Assembly: GCA_017407645.1 (NCBI GenBank)
Contig: JAFQWE010000007.1
Location: 1-64,000 of the forward strand
Reading direction: 5' to 3'
DNA: 64,000 bases
From: Clostridia bacterium
GTDB taxonomy: Bacteria; Bacillota; Clostridia; Oscillospirales; Acutalibacteraceae
The position numbers and the translations under genes were made by a program. Shown one piece after another: positions 7,891 through 16,156 of this stretch. The notes beneath the pieces are model-generated. The model had not been told where the DNA came from, searched no databases, and saw only the letters and a list, made by a program, of their open reading frames with translations. Each line of letters begins with the position of its first letter. Within the stretch, counting starts at the first letter, position 1.

Positions 7891-8062
7891 TGCCCAAGTG
7901 TTCGTAAGGACACTTGGGCAGTTTTATTCGCCTTGCGGCGAACTCTATTGCTTCGCAGTGATATTTGAACGAAACGTTCAAGTGATATTGCCTTCGGCAG
8001 TTTAAAGGCGAATAAAATATCACTGAAGCCCCAAGGCTTCAATATCACTCTTTGCGAAGCAA
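7891..8062 (+). repeat. Multi-hairpin repeat, copy A
   Basis: Ordered series of stem-loops in the gap after cysK. First an 11-bp stem TGCCCAAGTGT / ACACTTGGGCA (7891-7920). Then a long-range pair TTTTATTCGCCTT (7922-7934) with AAGGCGAATAAAA (8005-8017), enclosing small hairpins such as GAACG-AAA-CGTTC and GCC-TTC-GGC separated by GTGATATT. After the right arm come TGAAGCC-CCAA-GGCTTCA and a TTGC-GAA-GCAA hairpin, each flanked by ATATCAC. The same order of modules, with different stem sequences, occurs at 29131-29340. No coding potential. The function is unknown. Confidence 0.75.
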
Positions 8063-8084
8063 GGAATATCACGAAATAAAAAGA

Positions 8085-8130
8085 ACCACCCGAAAAAGAG
8101 TTTTCATTTCTCTTCTTCGGGTAGTTTTGT
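8085..8130 (+). terminator. Probable terminator after cysK and its repeat
   Basis: Stem of about 16 bp (ACCACCCGAA..GAG with CTCTTCTTCGGGTAGT, two imperfect pairs), then TTTTGTCTT. It lies past the multi-hairpin repeat, so the repeat would be part of the cysK transcript. Confidence 0.6.
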
Positions 8131-8261
8131 CTTATACTGTTACAAGCAGAGAATTTGTGTGCCAAATTCCGTTTCTGATAAAGATAACTATCCTTAGCAC
8201 CCCACGGGGTTTTTGTCGCTTAATGCGGCACATATTTACAGTTTTTTTACAAAAAATATCC

Positions 8262-8289
8262 TTGACCTTGCATTATATAGTGGTATAAT
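8262..8289 (+). promoter_or_regulatory. Promoter of the ABC exporter pair
   Basis: TTGACC at 8262-8267, 16-base spacer, TATAAT at 8284-8289. Confidence 0.75.
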
Positions 8290-8330
8290 TAAATGATAAA
8301 GTATTTAGTATTTAAAGGACGGAAAAGACT

Positions 8331-10079
8331 ATGATTAAAAGACTGGCTGGGTGCATACGTGAGTATAAAACTCCCACCATAATAACCCTTATACTTATTG
8401 TGCTTGAAGCGGTTATAGAAACCTTCATTCCGTTTATAACTGCAGACCTTGTTAACCGTATAAAAGCACAGGTGCCTATTGAAGAGGTAATAAAAACAGG
8501 CGTATTTTTGGTTGCCCTTACCCTTGTTTCTCTTTGCTGCGGCGGTATAGCAGCCTTCACCTGTTCAAAGGCTTCCTGCGGCTTTGCAAAAAATTTGCGT
8601 AAGGATATTTATTACAGAGTGCAAGGCTTTTCATTTGAAAACATCGATAAGTTTTCAACCTCATCCCTTGTTACCCGAATGACTACCGATATTGCCAACG
8701 TGCAAATGTCATATATGATGATTATCCGCACTGCCATTCGCTCACCACTTATGCTTATTTTCTCGGTGGTTATGGCATACGTAATGGGTGGCTTTTTGGC
8801 AACTGCTTTTGTAATTGTAATACCCGTTTTGGCATTGGGTCTTTATTTCGTAAGCCGCAAGGCTATGCCTGCCTTCCGTAAGGTTTTCAAGCGTTATGAC
8901 CGTCTTAACGAATCTATTGAGGAAAACGTACGTGGTATGCGCGTGGTAAAAGGCTTTTCCCGCGAAAATTACGAAAAGAAAAAGTTCAGCAAGGCATCCG
9001 ACGATATTTGTCAGGGCTTTACCACTGCCGAGCGAATCGTTGCTCTTAATACTCCTTTGATGCAGTTTTGCGTTTACTTCAATATGATTTTCGTATTGAT
9101 TGTAGGCTCTAAAATGGCAATCGAAAGCAAGGGCGTCGCACTTGACGTTGGTCAGATTTCTGCAATGCTTACCTACGGTATGCAGATTTTGATGTCTCTT
9201 ATGATGCTTTCAATGATTTACGTTATTCTCACAATCTCTACCGAATCCTTCAAACGAATTTACGAGGTGCTTAAAGAAGAGCCTTCTCTTCATAACCCCG
9301 AAAATCCCGTTATGACTGTTGTTGACGGTTCTGTTGATTTTGAGGGTGTAAACTTTAAATACTCCTCTGCTGCAAAGCGTAACGCTCTTGAAAATATTGA
9401 TTTGCATATTAAATCAGGTATGACGGTTGGTGTAATCGGTGGCACAGGCTCAGGCAAAACCTCTCTTGTGCAGCTTATTCCCCGACTTTACGACGTTACC
9501 GACGGCACCGTTAAGGTTGGCGGCAAGGACGTCAGAGAATACGGCCTTGACACCTTGCGTAACAGCGTAGCAATGGTGCTTCAGAAAAACGTGCTTTTTT
9601 CAGGCACAATCAAGGAAAATTTGCGTTGGGGTAATGCTAACGCTACCGACGAAGAACTGATTGAAGCCTGCAAGCTTGCTCAGGCAGATGATTTCGTCCG
9701 TTCCTTCCCCGACGGCTACGATACCAAGATTGAACAGGGCGGCACTAACGTGTCGGGCGGTCAGAAGCAGCGACTTTGTATTGCCCGCGCCCTTCTTAAA
9801 AAGCCTAAGATTTTGATTCTTGACGACTCCACAAGTGCCGTTGATACTAAAACCGACTCCCTTATTCGTGAGGGCTTCAAGAATTTCATTCCTGAAACAA
9901 CCAAGATTATTATTGCTCAGCGTGTTGCTTCGGTTATGGATGCCGACCTGATTGTAGTTATGGAAAACGGCAAAATTTCTGCAATGGGCAACCACAGTGA
10001 GCTTCTTGAAAAGAGCGAAATATACCGCGAGGTATACGAGCAACAGATCTATGGAGCAGGGGGTGAGGATGATGAGTAA
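8331..10079 (+). CDS. ABC exporter subunit with degenerate catalytic site (heterodimer partner 1)
   Basis: A 582-residue half-transporter: six membrane helices (about residues 15-300), then a nucleotide-binding domain with Walker A GGTGSGKT near 370, signature VSGGQ near 472 and Walker B ILILDDSTSAVD near 495. The catalytic glutamate after Walker B is Asp, and the switch histidine is Gln (IIAQRV). These two changes mark the non-canonical site of heterodimeric type IV exporters such as TM287/288 and BmrCD. The partner gene follows with an overlapping start and keeps the normal residues. Likely role is export of a drug, lipid or peptide; the substrate cannot be told from sequence. ATG at 8331 follows AAAGGACGG. 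Confidence 0.88.
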   Translation: MIKRLAGCIREYKTPTIITLILIVLEAVIETFIPFITADLVNRIKAQVPIEEVIKTGVFLVALTLVSLCCGGIAAFTCSKASCGFAKNLRKDIYYRVQGFSFENIDKFSTSSLVTRMTTDIANVQMSYMMIIRTAIRSPLMLIFSVVMAYVMGGFLATAFVIVIPVLALGLYFVSRKAMPAFRKVFKRYDRLNESIEENVRGMRVVKGFSRENYEKKKFSKASDDICQGFTTAERIVALNTPLMQFCVYFNMIFVLIVGSKMAIESKGVALDVGQISAMLTYGMQILMSLMMLSMIYVILTISTESFKRIYEVLKEEPSLHNPENPVMTVVDGSVDFEGVNFKYSSAAKRNALENIDLHIKSGMTVGVIGGTGSGKTSLVQLIPRLYDVTDGTVKVGGKDVREYGLDTLRNSVAMVLQKNVLFSGTIKENLRWGNANATDEELIEACKLAQADDFVRSFPDGYDTKIEQGGTNVSGGQKQRLCIARALLKKPKILILDDSTSAVDTKTDSLIREGFKNFIPETTKIIIAQRVASVMDADLIVVMENGKISAMGNHSELLEKSEIYREVYEQQIYGAGGEDDE

Positions 10080-12009
10080 ACCAATGGCAGGGCCGGGCGG
10101 CAAAGTGGCAGGTGTGCCAAAGGGCAAAAGGCTTGACGGCAAATGCCTTATAAGAGTTATCAAGTTTTTCTTCAAGTGCTACCCCGTGCTTGCACCCCTT
10201 ACCGCACTGTGCATACTTTTTTCCGCAGGCGTATCGGCAATGCCCTCAATATTTATCCAACGGGTAATTGCCGCTATTGAAAATTGGTACAAAACGGGTG
10301 ATTGGATATCTGCCAAGGCAGAAATTATACCTGCCGTTATCATCCTTGCAAGCCTTTACGTTGTCAGCCTTATTGCCATAACGCTTCACACACAGCTTAT
10401 GGCATATATGACCCAAGGCTTCCTTAATAAGCTTCGCAAAAAGCTTTTTGACGGAATGCAAAATTTGCCTATCCGCTATTTTGACACCAACAAGCATGGC
10501 GATATTATGAGCCATTACACCAACGATATTGATACCTTGCGTCAGCTTATATCACAGTCGTTGCCTGCCTTGTTGCAATCCATAGCAATTGTAACAGTGG
10601 TGCTTTCGCTTATGCTTTGGTTCAGCGTGTGGATGACCCTTATAATTGTTGCAGGGGTTATTATGATAGCTCTTATTTCTAAAAAGTTCGGCGGCGGTTC
10701 AGCCAAATACTTTATCCGTCAGCAAAAGGCAACGGGCGAAACCGAGGGCTATATTCAGGAAATGATGAATGGACAGAAGGTTGTTAAGGTTTTCTGTCAT
10801 GAAGAGGCAGGCAAAGAAGACTTTGACCGCATCAACGACGCCTTGTATGAGGATAGCTATCGTGCTCACGCATACGCCAATATGCTTGGCCCCATAAATA
10901 TGAATATCGGTAATATACTGTATGTTCTTGTAGCGGTTGCGGCAGGCTTCTTCTTGCTTTCCAACTTTCAGAATTTAAGCATATCAGGCAAGGCGTTTCA
11001 CATTAGCATTTTGGTGCCCTTCCTCAATATGACCAAGCAGTTCACTGCCAACGTTAACCAGGTATCACAGCAAATCAACTCGGTTGTAATGGCTATGGCA
11101 GGCGCAGGACGTGTGTTTGGACTTATGGATCAACAGCCCGAAGTTGACGACGGTTACGTAACCCTCGTAAACGCTAAGGTGGAGGAAGATGGCACCGTTA
11201 CCGAAAGTGAAAAGCGCACAGGCAAATGGGCGTGGAAGCATCCTCACAGTGACGGCACCCTCACTTATACCTTACTTCAAGGTGACGTGCGACTTAGTCA
11301 GGTTGATTTCGGCTATGAAGAGGGCAAGGACGTCCTTCACGACGTAAGCGTTTACGCCGAGCCGGGTCAAAAGGTAGCCTTTGTTGGCGCAACAGGTGCC
11401 GGCAAAACTACTATAACCAACCTGATCAACCGCTTTTACGATATTGCAGACGGCAAAATCCGTTACGACGGCATCAATATCAACAAGATTAAAAAGTCTG
11501 ATTTGCGCCGTTCGTTAGGCATCGTTTTGCAGGAAACCAACCTATTTACAGGCAGCGTAATGGATAATATCCGCTACGGTCGACTTGATGCTACCGATGA
11601 TGAATGTATCAATGCGGCAAGATTAGCCGGTGCAGACGATTTTATTACCCGTTTGCCTGAGGGATATAATACAATGCTTAATAACAACGGCTCCAACCTG
11701 TCACAAGGTCAGCGTCAGCTTATTGCTATCGCCCGCGCCGCCGTTGCCGACCCACCCGTTATGATTCTTGACGAGGCAACCTCGTCAATCGATACCCGTA
11801 CCGAAGCCATCGTTCAGCGCGGTATGGATAAGCTTATGGAGGGCAGAACGGTCTTTGTTATCGCCCACAGGCTCTCTACCATTATGAATTCTGACGTTAT
11901 AATGGTCCTTGACCACGGCAGAATTATTGAGCGTGGCACCCATAAAGATTTGATTGCCCAAAAAGGCACCTATTACCAACTTTATACAGGCGCTTTTGAG
12001 CTTGATTAA
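10072..12009 (+). CDS. ABC exporter subunit with canonical catalytic site (heterodimer partner 2)
   Basis: A 645-residue half-transporter that overlaps the end of its partner by 8 bases. The N-terminus has a short Gly/Lys-rich extension (PMAGPGGKVAGVPKGKRLDGK) before six membrane helices. The ATPase domain has Walker A GATGAGKT near 438, signature LSQGQ near 542, Walker B MILDEATSSID with the catalytic Glu, and VIAHRLST with the switch His. An insertion between the membrane and ATPase domains (about residues 350-400, charged, with WAWKHPHSDG) is typical of this exporter group in Clostridia. ATG codons at 10069 and 10072 both fit the GGGGGTGAGG site; I prefer 10072 on spacing. Confidence 0.88.
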   Translation: MSKPMAGPGGKVAGVPKGKRLDGKCLIRVIKFFFKCYPVLAPLTALCILFSAGVSAMPSIFIQRVIAAIENWYKTGDWISAKAEIIPAVIILASLYVVSLIAITLHTQLMAYMTQGFLNKLRKKLFDGMQNLPIRYFDTNKHGDIMSHYTNDIDTLRQLISQSLPALLQSIAIVTVVLSLMLWFSVWMTLIIVAGVIMIALISKKFGGGSAKYFIRQQKATGETEGYIQEMMNGQKVVKVFCHEEAGKEDFDRINDALYEDSYRAHAYANMLGPINMNIGNILYVLVAVAAGFFLLSNFQNLSISGKAFHISILVPFLNMTKQFTANVNQVSQQINSVVMAMAGAGRVFGLMDQQPEVDDGYVTLVNAKVEEDGTVTESEKRTGKWAWKHPHSDGTLTYTLLQGDVRLSQVDFGYEEGKDVLHDVSVYAEPGQKVAFVGATGAGKTTITNLINRFYDIADGKIRYDGININKIKKSDLRRSLGIVLQETNLFTGSVMDNIRYGRLDATDDECINAARLAGADDFITRLPEGYNTMLNNNGSNLSQGQRQLIAIARAAVADPPVMILDEATSSIDTRTEAIVQRGMDKLMEGRTVFVIAHRLSTIMNSDVIMVLDHGRIIERGTHKDLIAQKGTYYQLYTGAFELD

Positions 12010-12012
12010 CAA

Positions 12013-12057
12013 ATCCGTTGCTTGTATGCCGTGGCATACAAGCAACGGATATTTTTT
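12013..12057 (+). terminator. Very strong terminator after the ABC exporter
   Basis: Perfect 18-bp inverted repeat: 12013-12030 pairs with 12033-12050 (ATCCGTTGC...GCAACGGAT), followed by ATTTTTT. Confidence 0.92.
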
Positions 12058-12066
12058 CACTCCCAT

Positions 12067-12095
12067 TTGACAAACCGCTTCCTCTGTGTTATCGT
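12067..12095 (+). promoter_or_regulatory. Possible promoter of the phosphatase-ZIP pair
   Basis: TTGACA at 12067-12072; the best -10 at 17 bases is TATCGT (12090-12095), which is weak. Confidence 0.45.
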
Positions 12096-12123
12096 AATAC
12101 TATCAAAATTCAGAGGTAAATTT

Positions 12124-12588
12124 ATGATTAAAATAATGTTCGTCTGCCACGGCAATATATGCCGCAGTCCAATGGCAGAATTTATACTGAAAGATATGGC
12201 AAGGGGGCAGGGTATAGCAGACAAAATGCAGATTGCGTCCTGTGCCACAAGCACAGAAGAGATTGGCAACTCCGTTTATCCGCCTGCAAAGGCAGAGCTT
12301 GCCCGACACGGACTTGATGCCAAAGGCAAACGGGCGGTGCAGCTTACAAGGGCGGATTATGAAAATTACGATTTACTTATCGCAATGGATAGCAACAACA
12401 TCCGCAACATTCACCGAATGATTGGCGGCGACCCCTTGGGCAAGGTCAAAAAACTGATGGATTATACCTCTCGCGGCGGGGACGTAGCAGACCCTTGGTA
12501 CAACGGCCACTTTGACCGCACTTACGACGATATTTACGATGGGTGCTTATGCCTTATGAAGCATCTTAAAGACAATAATTTGATTTAA
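12124..12588 (+). CDS. Low-molecular-weight protein-tyrosine-phosphatase
   Basis: A 154-residue cytoplasmic phosphatase. The P-loop is VCHGNICRSPMAE at about residues 6-18 (CX5R catalytic motif, with Cys as nucleophile), and the general-acid loop is DVADPWYNG near the C-terminus (Asp of the DPW motif). In Firmicutes such enzymes act on protein tyrosine or arginine phosphates or on capsule kinases; no kinase partner is next to it here. I chose ATG 12124, after AGAGGTAAAT, because it places the P-loop at the usual distance from the N-terminus. It is 11 bases upstream of the ZIP gene, so the two are probably co-transcribed. Confidence 0.9.
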   Translation: MIKIMFVCHGNICRSPMAEFILKDMARGQGIADKMQIASCATSTEEIGNSVYPPAKAELARHGLDAKGKRAVQLTRADYENYDLLIAMDSNNIRNIHRMIGGDPLGKVKKLMDYTSRGGDVADPWYNGHFDRTYDDIYDGCLCLMKHLKDNNLI

Positions 12589-12599
12589 GGATTGATTAT

Positions 12600-13352
12600 A
12601 TGGAATTGGTATTACTTACCGCATTAGGAGTAGGCAGTGCCACTGTTATAGGCTCTGTAATTGGCTTTGTATTCAAAAAAATATCCCACAAATTCAGCGA
12701 TATAGTCCTCTCTTTTGCGGCAGGCGTAATGCTTGCGGCGGCAGTGCTGGGGCTTATTCTGCCCTCTGTTGAGCAAGGCGGCAAATGGGCGCTTCCGCTG
12801 ACTTTGGGCGGCATATTTGCAGGCGCAATTTGTCTTAACCTTATTGACAAGCTTGTGCCTCATCTTCATCAGTTTGTGGGTGCCAATAACGACGGACAGG
12901 TGCACAGTGAAAAACTTAATAAGGTGCTTCTTTTTGTCACTGCCATTGCAATCCACAATCTGCCCGAAGGCTTGGCGGCAGGTGTTGGCTTTGGTTCAGG
13001 CGATGCTTCACAGGCTTTGCTTATTGCAGGGGGTATTGCACTGCAAAACATTCCCGAGGGTATGGTGATAATCGGACCCATGCTTGCGGCAGGCGTATCT
13101 CCAAAGCGCACCTTTCTTTGTGCTCTGATTACAGGCTTTGTAGAGGTGGTAGGCACCTTTATCGGCTACCTTGCAGTCAGTGTGTCAGCGGCAATTCTTC
13201 CCTTTGCTTTGTCCTTTGCAGGCGGCACAATGCTTTACGTAATAAGCGACGAAATGATACCTGAAACTCACGCTCACGGCAGTCAGCGAGGCGCGACCTA
13301 TGCGCTGCTAATCGGCTTTTGCCTGATGCTTGTATTTGACGTGTTGCTTTAA
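12600..13352 (+). CDS. ZIP family divalent metal transporter
   Basis: A 250-residue membrane protein with about eight helices. The two metal-binding helices are clear: AIHNLPEGLAAGVG (helix IV) and GIALQNIPEGMVI (helix V), both with the HNxPEG/QNxPEG pattern of ZIP proteins. A short His stretch (LVPHLHQFVG) sits in the cytoplasmic loop before helix IV. It resembles the GufA/ZupT branch, which imports zinc and other divalent metals. The gene is about 5.7 kb from the zinc operon and no palindrome like the zur site is visible upstream, so it may not share that control. Confidence 0.9.
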   Translation: MELVLLTALGVGSATVIGSVIGFVFKKISHKFSDIVLSFAAGVMLAAAVLGLILPSVEQGGKWALPLTLGGIFAGAICLNLIDKLVPHLHQFVGANNDGQVHSEKLNKVLLFVTAIAIHNLPEGLAAGVGFGSGDASQALLIAGGIALQNIPEGMVIIGPMLAAGVSPKRTFLCALITGFVEVVGTFIGYLAVSVSAAILPFALSFAGGTMLYVISDEMIPETHAHGSQRGATYALLIGFCLMLVFDVLL

Positions 13353-13394
13353 AAAAAGTCCTATGGCAAACCTTAGTCTGCCATAGGACTTTTC
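13353..13394. terminator. Bidirectional terminator between the ZIP gene and rlmA
   Basis: AAAAGTCCTATGGCA pairs with TGCCATAGGACTTTT around a 10-12 base loop, with A- and T-runs on both sides. It serves both converging genes and overlaps the rlmA stop. Confidence 0.85.
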
Positions 13395-14170
13395 TCATAT
13401 TCAGCAACAAAAAACTCAAGACCAACCTCTAACTTTTCAAGGCTTTTCAGTTTGTCTTGGTCGGTTTTTCCCGTTTTGTAGTAATAGGGGGTCATCATAA
13501 AAAGCGCTTCAATATCCTCGTTGCAATCAAGGGTAACGGTGTATTTAACCTCGCACCCCGATTTAAAGACGTAACCCTCTTTTTCAGTTTTAACGGCAGG
13601 GTTAAGATAGGGCTTGTCATAAACCGCCTGCTTTAACTCAAACAGATGCTTTTCCATAGGCTCCACTGTGATAAGCCTGCCCTTTTGCTTAAGTACCCGC
13701 TTAAACTCCTCACTTTCGGGCGCAAAGATGCACACAACACAGTCAACCGAATTGTCAGGCAGAGGAATTTCACCCACGCTTGCAACTGCAAACTGACTGC
13801 TTGGCAGCCGCCTTGCCGCCGACTTAACCGCATCCTTCGAAATATCAATACCGCATAAGACGTTGCCCTCTGCCAATAGGGAGGAATAGTACCCCTCACC
13901 GCAACCCGAGTCAAGTATGGTAAGACCTGTGCCAAGAATTTCTTTAACCTTATCTCGCAAGGGAGCGTAGTACCCCTTGTCTAAAAATCGGCTTCGTGCT
14001 TGCACCATAGCGCTGTCATCACCGTGACGCTTGCCCTTGGCGTTAGACATAAGCAGATTTATGTGACCTTGCCGTGCCACGTCAAAGCAGTGCCCTGACT
14101 GACACTTTGCAACGGTGTCACCCTTAAGCTGACCTTTACAAACGGGGCAACAAAACAACCAATCTTTCAT
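13373..14170 (-). CDS. rlmA: 23S rRNA (guanine-N1) methyltransferase, RlmA type
   Basis: A 265-residue SAM-dependent methyltransferase. The N-terminus carries a zinc ribbon ([10 protein letters not shown]...[18 protein letters not shown]), the hallmark of RlmA-type enzymes that methylate G745/G748 in helix 35 of 23S rRNA. The SAM motif is [14 protein letters not shown] at about residues 95-108. RlmA(I) and RlmA(II) types differ in target base and in macrolide resistance (TlrB); I cannot decide between them from sequence. Its start overlaps the mgsA stop by 4 bases, so the two are coupled. Confidence 0.88.
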   Translation of the reverse strand: MKDWLFCCPVCKGQLKGDTVAKCQSGHCFDVARQGHINLLMSNAKGKRHGDDSAMVQARSRFLDKGYYAPLRDKVKEILGTGLTILDSGCGEGYYSSLLAEGNVLCGIDISKDAVKSAARRLPSSQFAVASVGEIPLPDNSVDCVVCIFAPESEEFKRVLKQKGRLITVEPMEKHLFELKQAVYDKPYLNPAVKTEKEGYVFKSGCEVKYTVTLDCNEDIEALFMMTPYYYKTGKTDQDKLKSLEKLEVGLEFFVAEYEKSPMAD

Positions 14171-14547
14171 TCAAAATACACCTTTGCCTTTAATGCCTCA
14201 AGCATAATTTTTGCACTGATAGCATTGGTGGCAAGAGGGATTTTTTGCACGTCGCAAAGACGGAGCAAAGCCGAAACGTCAGGCTCGTGAGGTTGAGCGG
14301 TCAAGGGGTCCCGCAAAAATATAACAAGGTCAAGATTGCCGTCTGCAAGCATAGCGCCGATTTGTTGGTCACCGCCAAGAGGACCGCTTTTCATACGGAA
14401 GATAGGCAAACTTGTTTCACCCATAATCAGTGTACCGGTGGTGCCTGTGGCAAAAAGCTCGTGGCAAGCCAAAACTTCCTTATATTCCTTTGCCAACTCT
14501 ATAATTTCATCCTTTTTCTTATCGTGAGCAATAAGTGCAATTTTCAT
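14167..14547 (-). CDS. mgsA: Methylglyoxal synthase
   Basis: Converts dihydroxyacetone phosphate to methylglyoxal and phosphate, a bypass of lower glycolysis when sugar phosphates build up. 126 residues, family length. The motifs [31 protein letters not shown] (phosphate and catalytic Asp region) and [16 protein letters not shown] (second catalytic Asp and His) are all present. I chose the ATG at 14547, nine bases after AAAGGA on the minus strand, rather than one six codons upstream. First gene of mgsA-rlmA; its promoter has an inverted repeat between the -35 and -10 boxes. Confidence 0.95.
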   Translation of the reverse strand: MKIALIAHDKKKDEIIELAKEYKEVLACHELFATGTTGTLIMGETSLPIFRMKSGPLGGDQQIGAMLADGNLDLVIFLRDPLTAQPHEPDVSALLRLCDVQKIPLATNAISAKIMLEALKAKVYFE

Positions 14548-14578
14548 AATACCAAGTCCTTTCATTTACACTACAAAA

Positions 14579-14607
14579 ATGATACCAAACGGCTACCGTT
14601 TTTGCAA
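14579..14607 (-). promoter_or_regulatory. mgsA-rlmA promoter with an inverted repeat in the spacer
   Basis: Minus strand: -35 TTGCAA (14602-14607), 17-base spacer, -10 TATCAT (14579-14584). The spacer contains AAACGG-CTA-CCGTTT (14587-14601), a perfect 6-bp inverted repeat placed where a repressor would bind. Confidence 0.65.
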
Positions 14608-14615
14608 GATGTTTA

Positions 14616-14644
14616 TTGATTTATTTGTTGCAATATGTTAGAAT
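14616..14644 (+). promoter_or_regulatory. Promoter of the LURP-one-like gene
   Basis: TTGATT (14616-14621), 17-base spacer, TAGAAT (14639-14644). Divergent from the mgsA promoter 9 bases away. Confidence 0.6.
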
Positions 14645-14665
14645 TTTGTTGAGGAAGTGATTTTG

Positions 14666-15154
14666 GTGAAATTGTTATTCAGACAAAAAATCTTTGCTTT
14701 TTTCAGAAGCTATGACGTTTATAACGAGGCAGAAGAAACTCTTTTCACCGTAAAAGGCAAGTTTGACTTGGGATGTAAACTGCATATTTACGGCGCTAAC
14801 GGTGTTGAGCAGGGACTTATAATGAGTAAAATTTTAAGCTTCTTTCCCGTTTATGAAATTTATCGCGGCAACGATCAGGCAGGGTATAATAAAATCGGTG
14901 AAATCAGATATAAATTCTCTCTATTTAAAACTAATTTTGAGGTTGATTTTAAAGGTTGGCAGGTAGAGGGAGATTGGCTGGCGTGGGACTTTGTTGTAAA
15001 AGACAAGGATGAACGCACAGTGGCAGTTATTTCAAAGGAGCATTTTCACTTTAGCGACACCTATTCGGTAGAGGTGGACGACTCCCAAGATTTGTTTGAT
15101 GTGGTTGCGGTAATTACGGTTGCAGACCTTTTGCACGACGGTAAACACGACTAA
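14666..15154 (+). CDS. LURP-one-related / YxjI-type protein
   Basis: A 162-residue beta-rich protein that I assign to the LURP-one-related family (tubby-like fold). The opening MKLLFRQKIFAFFRSYDVYNEAEETLFTVKGK, in short pieces, is typical, as are the alternating beta strands (EIYRGNDQAGYNKIGEIRYKF; GDWLAWDFVVKD). The function of bacterial members is unknown; a phospholipid-scramblase-like fold has been proposed for the superfamily. I chose the GTG at 14666, 11 bases after GAGG, because the protein then begins where family members do; a GTG at 14657 directly abuts the ribosome site. Single-gene unit between its own promoter and a shared terminator. Confidence 0.7.
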   Translation: MKLLFRQKIFAFFRSYDVYNEAEETLFTVKGKFDLGCKLHIYGANGVEQGLIMSKILSFFPVYEIYRGNDQAGYNKIGEIRYKFSLFKTNFEVDFKGWQVEGDWLAWDFVVKDKDERTVAVISKEHFHFSDTYSVEVDDSQDLFDVVAVITVADLLHDGKHD

Positions 15155-15192
15155 AAAAAGCCTTGATACTATTCGGTATCAAGGCTTTTTTG
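15153..15192. terminator. Bidirectional terminator
   Basis: AAAAAAGCCTTGATAC / GTATCAAGGCTTTTTT around a 6-base loop; it serves the plus-strand LURP gene and the converging minus-strand DUF3592 gene. Confidence 0.9.
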
Positions 15193-15657
15193 CGGATTGT
15201 CAATTTGTCTTTTGGCATCCTCAATATCATTGAATTCCTCCCACCGCTTTAACAACCGCCTTACCTCAAAATAGGTAAGCAGTCCACCGGCAAGAATCAG
15301 CAAACCGCTTTTAATGTCAGAGGCGGTAGTAACGGTGGTGTACTGCCAAGGCTTATCGGGGTTGTAAAGCAGACCGATTGAATCACCCTCGTCGTATATT
15401 TCGGTGCTTCCGTAAACCACACCTTCATACTCATAATCATCAACAATATATGTAAAATAAGCGGTGCAGTGGGTGGGAGAAATGCCGCGACCACGGTGGT
15501 GGTACACAGTAACACTGTAAACCTCACCGGTATAGTCTTGCCATTTAAGCGACTTGTACTCGTGCTTTACAAACGTAACAATGCCTGTTATTGTAATGGC
15601 GGCAAAAAGCAGAAGAGTGCCTGTGTATTGCGAAAAAATCAAAAGCTTTCTTATCAT
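15169..15657 (-). CDS. DUF3592-type membrane protein (paralogue 1)
   Basis: A 162-residue protein with one N-terminal membrane helix (about residues 8-28), an extracellular beta domain and a second helix (about 115-135). The central pattern TGEVYSVTVYHHRGRG...HCTAYFTYIVDDYEYEG...YDEGDSIGLLYNPDKPWQY is the DUF3592 signature: a short beta domain ending in the YNPxxP motif. The function is unknown. It lies 7 bases downstream of a second DUF3592 gene with the same layout, so the two arose by duplication. It is the last gene of a four-gene minus-strand unit and ends within the terminator. Confidence 0.72.
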   Translation of the reverse strand: MIRKLLIFSQYTGTLLLFAAITITGIVTFVKHEYKSLKWQDYTGEVYSVTVYHHRGRGISPTHCTAYFTYIVDDYEYEGVVYGSTEIYDEGDSIGLLYNPDKPWQYTTVTTASDIKSGLLILAGGLLTYFEVRRLLKRWEEFNDIEDAKRQIDNPQKSLDTE

Positions 15658-15664
15658 ATTAACC

Positions 15665-16156
15665 TCAGTTAAGTTTATAACCTTGTTCAGATTCCGTTCT
15701 TTCAGCCTTGCGTTGTTTGTAACGCTTCATATTAACGATAATAGCGATAATACCTCTGATTATTATGAATGGAAAAATTACTAAAACCAAGCCTGACCTA
15801 TATGAAAAGGTGGGGTCTTTTTTAATTATGTATTCATCGGGGTTTTTTGGGTTGTATTTAATGGGCAGGGTGGTATAAAAACCGATTGGGTCATCATTAT
15901 CAATCCTTTTTTTGTGCTCGTACACCTTGCCGTCCACCTCATAGGAAATGATGTAATCTGTGTAGGTGTAGTGGAATTCAACACCGGGAATCATATTGTT
16001 TGAGGGGTGCGAAAGGCTGGTAACCTGTGCCTCGGTTTCAACCCATCCAAATTTAAAATCTGCGCTTACAAAAGAAAAAATAAATACGATAATAAAAAGA
16101 ATCAATGCAACAACGATGCTTAAAGCATAGGCTATAATATTATTTTTTGCTCTCAT
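15665..16156 (-). CDS. DUF3592-type membrane protein (paralogue 2)
   Basis: A 163-residue protein with the same plan as its downstream neighbour: N-terminal helix (about residues 8-32), beta domain (WVETEAQVTSLSHPSNN...YTYTDYIISYEVDGKVYEH...LPIKYNPKNPDEYI) and a C-terminal helix (about 122-142). The IKYNPKNPDEY motif marks DUF3592. It overlaps the end of the upstream DUF2953 gene by 17 bases and uses a GAGAGGATAAAA ribosome site inside it. The two paralogues could form a membrane complex with the DUF2953 protein; this is inference from position only. Confidence 0.72.
   Translation of the reverse strand: MRAKNNIIAYALSIVVALILFIIVFIFSFVSADFKFGWVETEAQVTSLSHPSNNMIPGVEFHYTYTDYIISYEVDGKVYEHKKRIDNDDPIGFYTTLPIKYNPKNPDEYIIKKDPTFSYRSGLVLVIFPFIIIRGIIAIIVNMKRYKQRKAERTESEQGYKLN

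Noticed and set aside
14245..14619. 124-codon plus-strand frame opposite mgsA
   Set aside because: It is the shadow of the well-supported mgsA gene; its protein has no family features.
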